A DNA stretch of 27,705 bases. Source: CAZXFG01 sp964640515 (GTDB taxonomy: Bacteria > Patescibacteriota > Patescibacteriia > Magasanikbacterales > GWA2-37-8). The notes beneath the pieces are model-generated. The model saw only the letters and a program-made list of their open reading frames with translations. It made no database searches and was not told the origin of the DNA. Made by a program: the position numbers and the translations under genes. The DNA is taken from the NCBI GenBank assembly GCA_964640515.1, contig CAZXFG010000003.1, positions 1 through 27,705 on the forward strand, read 5' to 3'. Positions 20,459 to 27,705 of this stretch are shown piece by piece (position 1 is the first letter of the stretch; each line of letters opens with the position of its first letter).

Positions 20459-21835
20459 ATGAAATTGTATAATTCTCTCACCCATAAATTGGAAGAATTC
20501 AGCCCGATTAAAAAAGGCAAAGTGGGCATGTACACTTGCGGTCCCACGGTTTATAATTTCGCGCACATTGGGAATCTTCGCACTTATGTTTTTGAAGACC
20601 TGCTTAAACGCGTTTTGATTTATAATGGTTATAAGGTGAAACAGACCATGAACATCACGGATGTCGGCCATTTGACCAGCGACGCGGATGAAGGCGAAGA
20701 TAAAATGGAAAAAGGAGCAAAAAGAGAGGGTAAGACGGCTTGGGAAATCGCGACTTTTTATACTAATGCCTTCAAAAAAGATTTGGCGGATTTAAATATT
20801 TTAGAACCGGAAATTTGGTGCCGAGCTACGGACCATATCAAAGAACAAATTAAATTAATCAAAAAACTGGAGAAAAAGGGCTTTACCTATCAAACTGCCG
20901 ACGGTATTTATTTTGACACTTCTAAACTGGCTGATTACGGAAAAATGGTTAATTTAAAAAATCAGGACCTGCGAGCCGGGGCGCGAGTGGATGTGGGAGA
21001 CAAAAAAAACACCACGGACTTCGCGCTCTGGAAATTTTCACCTAAACTGGAACAACGCCAGATGGAGTGGGAGAGTCCGTGGGGAAAAGGATTCCCGGGT
21101 TGGCATATTGAGTGCTCGGCTATGTCGGTTAAATATCTCGGCCAGCCGTTTGACATTCATTGCGGAGGCATTGACCATGTGTCGGTGCATCACACCAATG
21201 AGATAGCGCAAAGTGAAGCGGCCAATGGCAAACCATTAGCCAATTATTGGTTGCATGGCGAATATTTGCTCATGGAAAAAGATAAGATGGCTAAATCCGG
21301 AGAAAATTTTTTAACTTTGGACAAATTAAAAACCAAAAGCATCAGCCCGTTGGCTTATCGTTACTTTTTACTGCAAACCCACTATCGCCAACAACTGACT
21401 TTTTCCTGGATCGCGCTCCAAGCCGCGCAAAACGGCCTCAAACATTTCTATGAAACAGCCAAGGCCATCGCCAAGAATGACCGAGCAGTGGATGACCGCC
21501 GGCTTCAAGAACAATTTTTGACCCGCGTAAATAATGATTTGGATCTACCCGGCGCTTTAGCTTTGATTTGGGAAACAATGAAAGAAAAAAAAATAAATTT
21601 ATCCACTTTGTTAAAATTTGATCGGATTTTCGGTTTAAAAATTGAAGAAGAAACTAATAAACCGGCCGCGCCCGTGCCGGCTGAAGCGCAAAAATTGCTG
21701 GACTTGCGGCAAACCGCCCGCGCCGACAAAGACTGGAAAAAAAGCGACGAATTAAGAAAAAAAATAGAAGCCCTGGGCTTCACGATAAAAGACGAAAAAG
21801 GCGGAACAAACATCACACCCACTTCTGTTTTTTGA
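20459..21835 (+). CDS. cysS: Cysteinyl-tRNA synthetase
   Basis: Class I synthetase that charges tRNA-Cys. From ATG 20459 the protein is 458 aa. It starts MKLYNSLTHKLEEFSPIKKG, the usual N-terminus; an in-frame ATG at 20387 adds 24 residues that fall in the folded leader. CGPTVYN carries Cys27, HIGN (36-39) is the first signature, and KMAKS (276-280) is the second (KMSKS in most). The zinc site is Cys27, Cys219 (GWHIECSAM), a histidine of HVSVHHTNE and Glu248. The C-terminal helical part (LRQTARADKDWKKSDELRKK then IEALGFTIKD) is standard. The last 23 bases overlap the 3' end of the CorA-like gene on the other strand. Confidence 0.96.
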   Translation: MKLYNSLTHKLEEFSPIKKGKVGMYTCGPTVYNFAHIGNLRTYVFEDLLKRVLIYNGYKVKQTMNITDVGHLTSDADEGEDKMEKGAKREGKTAWEIATFYTNAFKKDLADLNILEPEIWCRATDHIKEQIKLIKKLEKKGFTYQTADGIYFDTSKLADYGKMVNLKNQDLRAGARVDVGDKKNTTDFALWKFSPKLEQRQMEWESPWGKGFPGWHIECSAMSVKYLGQPFDIHCGGIDHVSVHHTNEIAQSEAANGKPLANYWLHGEYLLMEKDKMAKSGENFLTLDKLKTKSISPLAYRYFLLQTHYRQQLTFSWIALQAAQNGLKHFYETAKAIAKNDRAVDDRRLQEQFLTRVNNDLDLPGALALIWETMKEKKINLSTLLKFDRIFGLKIEEETNKPAAPVPAEAQKLLDLRQTARADKDWKKSDELRKKIEALGFTIKDEKGGTNITPTSVF

Positions 21836-22739
21836 ATATCGCGTACATCAGCACCGCGCCCCACAGCACTAAGTTCACCAACATCCAAAATCCACCCGGT
21901 AGATGAGCAAAAGGATTACCCGGAATATGGGCGTCAAAAAGAGCGATTGTTAAAGTCAAAGGAAAAGTAATCACCGAAATAATCGTCAAAATCTTCATCA
22001 CTTCGCCGGTGCGCAAACTCACCAGCGACTCATTGGTTTCGTGCAAGGCGTTAATGCTCTCTTTTTGGCTTTCCAGCATGTGCCAAATTTCATTGGTAAA
22101 TTCCCGCAAAGAATTGATATAACCTTGATAAGAAGAAACATCCAGATCTCGTCCCGCGTACATAATTAAGCGTTCCAGCACGGTGCGATGACCCTGCATA
22201 GTGCGGCGAAAAACCACGGTGTTGGTCTTTAAACGCAAAATTTCTTCAGCCATTTCCCGGCCGGGAATCTTGGCAAACAATTTTCGGTCCACTAGATTAA
22301 TATCGTTGTTGACATGAAGCAGGATGGGAAAGATGGCATCGAGAAGCCGGCTCAACAACTCAAACAATAAATGAGCGCCCGTGCCGCTAAAATATTTTTC
22401 CTTTTCTCCATATTTTTTCCCGCACTCTTCCAAAAAATTCTCCATGGTCAATAATTTTCCATCATGAACGGTCACCAAATAACTGCCGCTCAAAAAGAAA
22501 TCAATTTCCGTAAATCCCAACCGCCGGGTTTCACGGTCAAAAACCGGAAAATGTAAAACCATAAAATAATAGTCCGGGCGTTTGACTATCTTCGGGCGTT
22601 GAAAAGGCGGCAAGCTCTCATTAATATCAGCTTCCAAAAAACCAAAGCGTTTTTGGAGCGTTCGTAGATATTTCTCTGTTTGCTTACCCACATCAACCCA
22701 GAGCAAACCGTTGTGTTGCAACTCTCGCACATTGCGCAT
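21813..22739 (-). CDS. CorA-like metal-ion transporter lacking the GMN motif
   Basis: About 308 aa from ATG 22739 (MRNVRELQHNGLLWVDV). Two upstream in-frame starts (ATG 22820, TTG 22832) would add 27-31 residues that cover a repeat-like stretch. The fold follows CorA: a cytoplasmic alpha/beta domain (LLWVDV, FLEADINESLPPFQRPKIVK, TEIDFFLSGSYLVTVHDGK), a long stalk helix (NDINLVDRKLFAKI to SQKESINALHETNESLVSLR), and two C-terminal membrane helices. The second helix is preceded by a loop that should read GMN but reads LFDAHIPGNPFAHLPGG. CorA proteins form pentameric Mg2+/Co2+ channels; with this loop changed the ion is uncertain. The C-terminus is basic (KKQKWV). Confidence 0.8.
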   Translation of the reverse strand: MRNVRELQHNGLLWVDVGKQTEKYLRTLQKRFGFLEADINESLPPFQRPKIVKRPDYYFMVLHFPVFDRETRRLGFTEIDFFLSGSYLVTVHDGKLLTMENFLEECGKKYGEKEKYFSGTGAHLLFELLSRLLDAIFPILLHVNNDINLVDRKLFAKIPGREMAEEILRLKTNTVVFRRTMQGHRTVLERLIMYAGRDLDVSSYQGYINSLREFTNEIWHMLESQKESINALHETNESLVSLRTGEVMKILTIISVITFPLTLTIALFDAHIPGNPFAHLPGGFWMLVNLVLWGAVLMYAIFKKQKWV

Positions 22740-22856
22740 AACAACATTGTAAGCGCTATAAACGAAGCTTAAAATTACGCTCGCCTCGCTGAAGCTTGGG
22801 CGAAACGAGCCGGGCCTCATGAATAGAAACAAACTTTCATTTATTCAGTTCCGGTA

Positions 22857-22889
22857 ATTATACCACACTTTTAATATTTATGGTATAAT
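22857..22889. promoter_or_regulatory. Divergent palindromic promoter pair
   Basis: ATTATACCA (22857-22865) and TGGTATAAT (22881-22889) are perfect inverted copies. Each strand therefore carries an extended -10 box TGGTATAAT, facing the CorA-like gene on one side and the 169 aa gene on the other. No good -35 box is present on either strand. Confidence 0.6.
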
Positions 22890-22909
22890 ATTTATGATTA
22901 AAACTGGCT

Positions 22910-23419
22910 ATGAATGATGAAAAACTAAGACAAAACTTAAATCCGGTGGAACAACCGGAGGATTTGCCTGTAGCCGAGAACGCGCCGCAGGCGGAACAAG
23001 GAGAAGCGGAGACAACCGTTGAAGAACCGCGAGAAGCCGCTCCGGCTATCTCTTCAACCGAACAAAATCCGACTCCGGCACAGCGCCGTCCGCGCCGAAC
23101 GACCGGTCCGATTATTTCTCCGGTGCGGGATGAATTGGTGGCGCGCATTGAAAAAATCATGGAGGACGGAGTGGGCGACGCCTTCCAGCGTCTATCCCCC
23201 ATCGCCAAACAAGAATTAAAAATCAAAGGCGAACAAACAGCCATAAAAATCCGCGAACTGCTGAAAGCCACGCATTTGAAAGTAAAAAAAATCTTTCAGC
23301 TTATTTTGGAATGGATGAAATTACTGCCGGGCGTCAATCGTTTTTTCTTGGAACAAGAGGCCAAAATAAAAACCGACCGCATCATCGCTTTACATAAAAA
23401 CCAATCCGAAAAAACATGA
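22910..23419 (+). CDS. Hypothetical protein, 169 aa, partner of the TraG-like ATPase
   Basis: Residues 1-65 are acidic, Pro/Glu/Ala-rich and probably disordered. Residues 66-169 are mostly helical and basic (SPVRDELVARIEKIMEDG, FQRLSPIAKQELKIKGEQTA, a hydrophobic FQLILEWMKLLPGVNRFFL, then IKTDRIIALHKNQSEKT). No family is recognised. The stop codon overlaps the start of the ATPase gene (ATGA, 23416-23419), so the two are translationally coupled and probably act together. Confidence 0.75.
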   Translation: MNDEKLRQNLNPVEQPEDLPVAENAPQAEQGEAETTVEEPREAAPAISSTEQNPTPAQRRPRRTTGPIISPVRDELVARIEKIMEDGVGDAFQRLSPIAKQELKIKGEQTAIKIRELLKATHLKVKKIFQLILEWMKLLPGVNRFFLEQEAKIKTDRIIALHKNQSEKT

Positions 23420-25983
23420 ACAACTACCTTTCCGGCGTCGCTGATTTTTATTTCCAACTCTTCAGCCAGTGGTTAGCCGACCCCGCGGTGTCTTTATACA
23501 TCGTTTACGCGGCCGGGCTGATCGGCCTCCTGGTTTTTCTTTATGTTCTGCGCCAGGTCCTGCGCTCCGCGGCCAAAAGCGGTAAAGCTTTTCATCGCGC
23601 CGTATTGCTCATCCGCCTGCCCAAAGAAAAAAAGAGCGAAACCAGCCAACAACAAAAGATGGAAGACAACATACAAAAAATCCGCGAGGAAGTGGCCGTG
23701 GCTTCAGGGCTGTTTTCGGCCGTGGCCGGTTTAAAACCGGACGACGGCTTCTTGTCGTGGTTCCGCGGACGCAACGACCATATTTCTTTTGAACTGGTGG
23801 TGAAAGAAGGAAAAATCTCTTTTTATGCGGCTGTGCCGGACAAATTTAAAAATTTTTTAGAGCAACAAATCCACGCGCAATATCCGCACGCTGAAATTAC
23901 CGAAGAAATTGACTATAATATTTTCAAACCGCAAAGCTGTATCGTCGGCGCCCATTTGTGGTTTAAATTTCGTTCGGCTTTTCCTTTTCAGACCTATAAA
24001 AGAATGGAAAATGATCCCCTGCTGGCCATACTCAATCCGCTAAGCAAAATCGCGGAAAACGAAGGAGCGGTCATTCAATATGTGACGCGTCCGGCCAATT
24101 CCAAATGGCGGCGTCAAGGAGTGCAGTTGATTCGGGATATCAAAGAAGGCCAAAAATTTGAATATGTCGCGCGCCGCGGAGCAATCAGACGCTCACTGCA
24201 CAAGTGGAAAAAAGCGCTTTTTCCAAAAAAACATGACCCGGCCAAACAATTTACTTCCGCTGAACCTTACCACCTGACCCAGATGGAAGAAGAAATGGTA
24301 AAAAGCATGGAAGAAAAAATCAGCCATGGAGGTTTGGAAATCACTGTCCGATTAGTAAGCTCGGCGGATAGCAAAGAAAGGGCTTTGATGAATCTGGAAA
24401 ATATTATAAATTCTTTCAGCCAGTATAATATTTACCGCTATGGCAATTCCTTTGGCGCCGTTATTCCCCGCAATCCAAACGCCTTAATCCGCGAATCAAT
24501 TTACCGCTCCTTTCGCGAAGGGCATTATATGGTGGCAAATACTGAAGAGCTGGCCAGTTTCTGGCATTTACCGCTTTCCAGCACGGAAACCCCGCACATC
24601 AATTGGCTGGGCGCGCGCAAAGCCCCTCCACCGCTCAACATACCCAAAGAAGGTATTACTCTGGGTCGAGCCGTATACCGCGGTGAAGAAACCATCGTTC
24701 GGATGAAAGCCGCCGACCGCCGCCGGCATCTCTACACTATCGGTAAATCCGGCGTGGGTAAATCCGTCTTCATCCAAAACCTGGCCGTGCAGGATATCAT
24801 TAATGGCGAGGGAGTTTGCGTGGTGGACCCGCACGGCGACTTTGTGGAATATGTTTTGCAACATGTGCCGAAAGAACGCGCGGATGATGTCATCTACTTT
24901 AATCCCTCGGACATTGAACGCCCGATCGGCCTGAATATGCTGGAAGTCAAGACCGAAGAACAAAAAGATTTTGCCACCCAAGAAATGATTTCCATTTTTT
25001 ACAAACTGGTCACTGACCCTTCCATGATCGGCCCGATGTTTGAACATAACATGAGAAATGTGATGTTGACCCTGATGGCTGACCTGGAAAATCCGGGCAC
25101 CATCGCCGAAATCCCGCGCATGTTTACCGATGACGCCTTTGTGACCGAATGGAAACAAAAATTGAAAGATCCGATGGTCTTGGCTTTTTGGGAAAAAGAA
25201 ATGGCCAAAACTTCCGATTTTCATAAATCCGAAATGCTCGGCTATCTCATCTCCAAGGTGGGCCGGTTTGTGGAAAACGAAATGATCCGCAATATTATCG
25301 GCCAATCCCATTCCGGATTTAATTTCCGCGAAGTAATGGATAAGAAAAAAATATTATTGGTTAATTTGGCCAAAGGTCTGGTAGGCGAAATCAACTCCAA
25401 TCTGCTGGGTTTGATTATCGTCTCCAAACTGCAAATGGCCGCTTTGGAACGCGCTTCCCTGCCCGAAGAAGAACGCCATGATTTTTATCTTTACATTGAC
25501 GAGTTCCAGAACTTTATCACTGAATCATTGGCCACCATCCTTTCCGAAGCGCGCAAATATCGCTTGAATCTGATTGTCGCTCACCAATACATGAACCAGC
25601 TGGTGGATAATAAAGGAAAAAATACAGTGCGCGACGCGGTGCTGGGCAATGCCGGCACCATGGTTTCTTTCCGCATTGGCCCGGAAGACGCCGAGATATT
25701 GCAAAAAGAATTCGCCCCGGTCTTCACGGCTTATGATTTGCTTAATGTTGAGCAATACACCGCCTACATTAAATTACTTATTGACAATACCGCGGCTAAG
25801 CCGTTTAATATGATAACCTACCCTCCCACTCCGGGCAACAAAGAACTGGGAGCGGCCATTAAAGAATTATCCCGCTTAAAATACGGCCGACCGCGGGAAA
25901 TTGTGACAGCCGAAATCACGGAACGCGCCCGGTTGGGGCTAGCCAAACCAAACGATATTGAATTAAGCGAGGCGTCGCTATAA
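23416..25983 (+). CDS. TraG/VirD4/HerA-like DNA-translocating ATPase
   Basis: An 855 aa protein. One N-terminal membrane helix (about 27-47) is followed by a basic/coiled segment, a domain of unknown type (about 95-400), then a RecA-like P-loop ATPase. The Walker A motif is IGKSGVGKSVF (Lys449). VCVVDPHGDFVEYVL and ADDVIYFNPSDIERPIGLN follow, and the Walker B motif is FYLYIDEFQNF (Asp695, Glu696). RKYRLNLIVAHQYMNQL is typical of the TraG/VirD4/TraM-recognition group. Such proteins pump DNA or couple substrates to a secretion channel. No relaxase or mating-pair genes are visible, so a chromosomal role such as DNA uptake or handling with the nearby pilus genes is possible but unproven. dnaX begins 17 bases downstream. 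Confidence 0.85.
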   Translation: MNNYLSGVADFYFQLFSQWLADPAVSLYIVYAAGLIGLLVFLYVLRQVLRSAAKSGKAFHRAVLLIRLPKEKKSETSQQQKMEDNIQKIREEVAVASGLFSAVAGLKPDDGFLSWFRGRNDHISFELVVKEGKISFYAAVPDKFKNFLEQQIHAQYPHAEITEEIDYNIFKPQSCIVGAHLWFKFRSAFPFQTYKRMENDPLLAILNPLSKIAENEGAVIQYVTRPANSKWRRQGVQLIRDIKEGQKFEYVARRGAIRRSLHKWKKALFPKKHDPAKQFTSAEPYHLTQMEEEMVKSMEEKISHGGLEITVRLVSSADSKERALMNLENIINSFSQYNIYRYGNSFGAVIPRNPNALIRESIYRSFREGHYMVANTEELASFWHLPLSSTETPHINWLGARKAPPPLNIPKEGITLGRAVYRGEETIVRMKAADRRRHLYTIGKSGVGKSVFIQNLAVQDIINGEGVCVVDPHGDFVEYVLQHVPKERADDVIYFNPSDIERPIGLNMLEVKTEEQKDFATQEMISIFYKLVTDPSMIGPMFEHNMRNVMLTLMADLENPGTIAEIPRMFTDDAFVTEWKQKLKDPMVLAFWEKEMAKTSDFHKSEMLGYLISKVGRFVENEMIRNIIGQSHSGFNFREVMDKKKILLVNLAKGLVGEINSNLLGLIIVSKLQMAALERASLPEEERHDFYLYIDEFQNFITESLATILSEARKYRLNLIVAHQYMNQLVDNKGKNTVRDAVLGNAGTMVSFRIGPEDAEILQKEFAPVFTAYDLLNVEQYTAYIKLLIDNTAAKPFNMITYPPTPGNKELGAAIKELSRLKYGRPREIVTAEITERARLGLAKPNDIELSEASL

Positions 25984-26000
25984 AAAGGAGCGCATCAGTT

Positions 26001-27590
26001 ATGCCAACTTTATACCGTAAATATCGTCCGCAGATTTTTGATAGTGTCGTCGGACAGGCCCATATCATCCAAACTCTTACCAATGAAATCAGCGCCAATA
26101 AAGTGGCGCATGCTTATTTATTCTCCGGTCCGCGCGGAATAGGCAAAACCACCACGGCTCGCCTGCTGGCCAAGGCCGTTAATTGCGAAAAACGAGGCGA
26201 AGGAAAATTTGAGCCCTGCGACGAATGTTCGTCCTGTCAAGAAATTTCCGGCGGGCGGAATATTGATGTGATTGAAGTTGACGCGGCTTCGCAGACCGGC
26301 GTGGACAATGTGCGGGAAAACATCATTGAAAACGCCCAATTCAAACCGACAAAATCCAAATACAAGGTCTTCATTATTGATGAAGTGCACATGCTTTCCA
26401 TCAGCGCTTTCAACGCTCTGCTCAAAACTCTGGAAGAACCGCCGGCGCACATCATTTTTATTTTAGCCACCACTGAATTGCACAAACTACCTGATACCAT
26501 TATTTCCCGCTGTCAGCGTTTTAATTTCAAAAAAATTCCTTACGACATCATGTTGAAAAGACTGAAAGAACTGATCAAAGAAGAAGGAATACAGATGGAG
26601 GAAGAAGTTCTGGATAGAATTATCAATAAAAGCGACGGCTGTTTGCGGGACGCCGAAAGTTTGTTGGGGCAGATTCTCTCTTTGGATTCAAAAAACATCA
26701 CAGCCAAAGATGTTCAAATTATCCTGCCGATTTCTGACGCTAAAAATGTATTAAATTTTATCGGATACCTGACAAAAAAAGAAACCAAATCCGCCTTGGA
26801 CGCTATTGGCCAAATCGTAGAAACAGGCGTCAGTATCGATCATTTTTGTTTGGAAATGATTGATGCCTTGCGCGCCATCATGATTACCCAAGCCGGGTTG
26901 ACGAGCGCGACAGATGATTACAGCGGTGAAGCGACAAAAAAGATAAAAGAATTGGCTAAAGAAAACAATCCGAGCGCGATCACCGATTTGATTGAAGCCG
27001 TGATGAAAAAACGGCAGGAAATAAAAAATGCTCCGATTCCACAACTGCCATTAGAAGTATTGGCTGTGGAAATGAACGATACTGTCATTGCGAGGAGCGT
27101 AGCGACGAAGCAATCCCTACCCAATTCAAACCCACCCGATGTCATTGCGAGGAGCGTAGCGACGAAGCAACCCCCTGTTAATCCAACCATTTCTTCAGCT
27201 ACCAAAGAACCTAAAACCATTAAACAAACCATCCAATCAGCCGTTTCACGCCTCACCGGGCATCATGAAGTCAAAACCACCATGGAACAAGTAAAAGAAA
27301 AGTGGGACGATTTGGTGAATAAAATATCGGAAAACAACCACTCGCTGACTTTTATTTTGAAAATGTGCGGGTTGGAAAAGATGGAAGGCGGTTGCGTGTA
27401 TTTGAGCGTCCCCTACGCTTTGCACAAAGAAAAAATTGAAGAAGCGAAAAATAAAAAGGCGATTGAAGACTGCTTGCTGGCGCTATTCAACGAAAGAATT
27501 GGTGTAATATGCGCCACGGCCACTCCCGCATCCAAAGAACTGGAAATAAACAACATTGCGGCGGAATTTGGCGGCGAAGTGGTGACCTAA
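26001..27590 (+). CDS. dnaX: DNA polymerase III subunit gamma/tau
   Basis: The clamp-loader ATPase that opens the sliding clamp. The 529 aa product has the classic order. It opens LYRKYRPQIFDSVVGQ. Walker A is GPRGIGKTTTAR (43-54), with a zinc module of four cysteines (62, 73, 76, 79). Next come DVIEVDAASQTGVDNVRENI, Walker B FIIDEVHML (124-132), FNALLKTLEEPPAH, ILATTELHKLP and SRCQRF (arginine finger 170), then the helical collar (about 220-355). A variable linker carries two repeat-encoded VIARSVATKQ peptides (about 363-372 and 382-391), and a C-terminal domain follows. An AAGGAG site lies 12 bases before the ATG. The start is 17 bases after the ATPase gene, and the two may be co-transcribed. 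Confidence 0.95.
   Translation: MPTLYRKYRPQIFDSVVGQAHIIQTLTNEISANKVAHAYLFSGPRGIGKTTTARLLAKAVNCEKRGEGKFEPCDECSSCQEISGGRNIDVIEVDAASQTGVDNVRENIIENAQFKPTKSKYKVFIIDEVHMLSISAFNALLKTLEEPPAHIIFILATTELHKLPDTIISRCQRFNFKKIPYDIMLKRLKELIKEEGIQMEEEVLDRIINKSDGCLRDAESLLGQILSLDSKNITAKDVQIILPISDAKNVLNFIGYLTKKETKSALDAIGQIVETGVSIDHFCLEMIDALRAIMITQAGLTSATDDYSGEATKKIKELAKENNPSAITDLIEAVMKKRQEIKNAPIPQLPLEVLAVEMNDTVIARSVATKQSLPNSNPPDVIARSVATKQPPVNPTISSATKEPKTIKQTIQSAVSRLTGHHEVKTTMEQVKEKWDDLVNKISENNHSLTFILKMCGLEKMEGGCVYLSVPYALHKEKIEEAKNKKAIEDCLLALFNERIGVICATATPASKELEINNIAAEFGGEVVT
26936..26942 (+). promoter_or_regulatory. Candidate -1 frameshift site (A AAA AAG) in dnaX
   Basis: In frame the codons are ACA AAA AAG, so the heptamer A AAA AAG is in the slippery phase, as in E. 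coli dnaX. A GGTGA sequence sits six bases upstream. The -1 frame ends at TAA (26957-26959) after five codons, giving a predicted 319 aa product. No convincing downstream stem was found. Confidence 0.3.
27083..27171 (+). repeat. Two direct copies of a dispersed repeat inside dnaX
   Basis: Copies at 27083-27114 and 27140-27171, each starting TGTCATTGCGAGGAGCGTAG and ending CGACGAAGCAA, 57 bases apart. Both are in frame and encode VIARSVATKQ. A diverged copy lies between genes at 5856-5892. Confidence 0.9.
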
Positions 27591-27594
27591 AACC

Positions 27595-27623
27595 TTGACC
27601 AAAGCCCAAAATTCTGATACAAT
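27595..27623 (+). promoter_or_regulatory. Promoter of tRNA-Gln
   Basis: TTGACC (27595-27600), 17 bases, TACAAT (27618-27623), 19 bases before the tRNA 5' end. Confidence 0.8.
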
Positions 27624-27642
27624 GGCCACGCTTTTACCATAC

Positions 27643-27705
27643 TCCGAGATCGTCTAATGGTAGGACACGAGACTCTGAATCTCGTTATCTAGGTTCGAAT
27701 CCTAG
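27643..27705 (+). tRNA. tRNA-Gln (CUG), cut by the window end
   Basis: The acceptor 5' arm is TCCGAGA. The D-arm GTCTAATGGTAGGAC is typical of tRNA-Gln. The anticodon stem CGAGA/TCTCG has loop CTCTGAA, giving anticodon CTG. The T-arm CTAGGTTCGAATCCTAG is complete. The 3' acceptor arm lies beyond the window. Confidence 0.9.

Noticed and set aside
24568..25311. 247 aa minus-strand frame opposite the ATPase gene
   Set aside because: A shadow frame; the plus strand carries clear Walker motifs across it.

Overview
The window most likely comes from a Candidate Phyla Radiation (Patescibacteria/Parcubacteria-type) genome. The reasons are compact, AT-leaning DNA, short intergenic gaps, a type IV pilus gene set beside a TraG/VirD4-like ATPase, and many large or membrane proteins without a recognisable family. 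TGA is used as a normal stop (for example cysS), so the UGA-glycine code of some CPR groups does not apply. The lineage call is inference; no 16S gene is present. A run of 10 Ns (4550-4559) marks an assembly gap inside one gene.

Layout. 1-720 has no credible protein gene. It holds a strongly folded RNA-like segment (19-275) and a short minus-strand RNA gene (about 486-611) with two near-identical promoters and an intrinsic terminator. 755-8478 is a minus-strand block: an eight- to nine-helix membrane protein, an HtrA-like protein that has lost its catalytic triad, a Wzz-like chain-length protein, then a tightly packed trio of 110 aa, 59 aa and 1499 aa proteins of unknown function. 8526-11379 is a plus-strand translation block: smpB, tmRNA (overlapping the smpB stop codon by one base), infC-rpmI-rplT, two unassigned small RNA genes and tRNA-Asp, the small RNAs and the tRNA each with their own promoter. 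11380-12157 holds a GC-rich tRNA-Asp-like remnant and a RelE/ribbon-helix-helix toxin-antitoxin pair. 12162-20194 is a long minus-strand run: pilM, a CheY-like regulator, a type IV pilin, prepilin peptidase, ligA, and a phosphoenolpyruvate synthase fused to a membrane-anchored C-terminal domain. 20250-27705 holds cysS, a convergent CorA-like gene, a 169 aa protein overlapping a TraG/VirD4-like ATPase gene, dnaX, and the start of a tRNA-Gln.

Two repeat families are scattered through the window. One is a hairpin built on TGTCATTCCCG...CGGGAATC. It often occurs as head-to-head doublets just before start codons (Wzz-like gene, rpmI, rplT). The other is the TGTCATTGCGAGGAGCGTAG-type repeat, present twice in frame inside dnaX. 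Promoters are easy to read: many show TTGACA-like and TATAAT-like boxes exactly 17 bases apart, and Shine-Dalgarno sequences are often weak or absent.

The most notable items are the cluster of unassigned RNA genes, the smpB/tmRNA one-base overlap with a promoter inside smpB, the PEP synthase-membrane domain fusion, the giant-protein operon with a hidden 59 aa gene, and the pseudo-protease.
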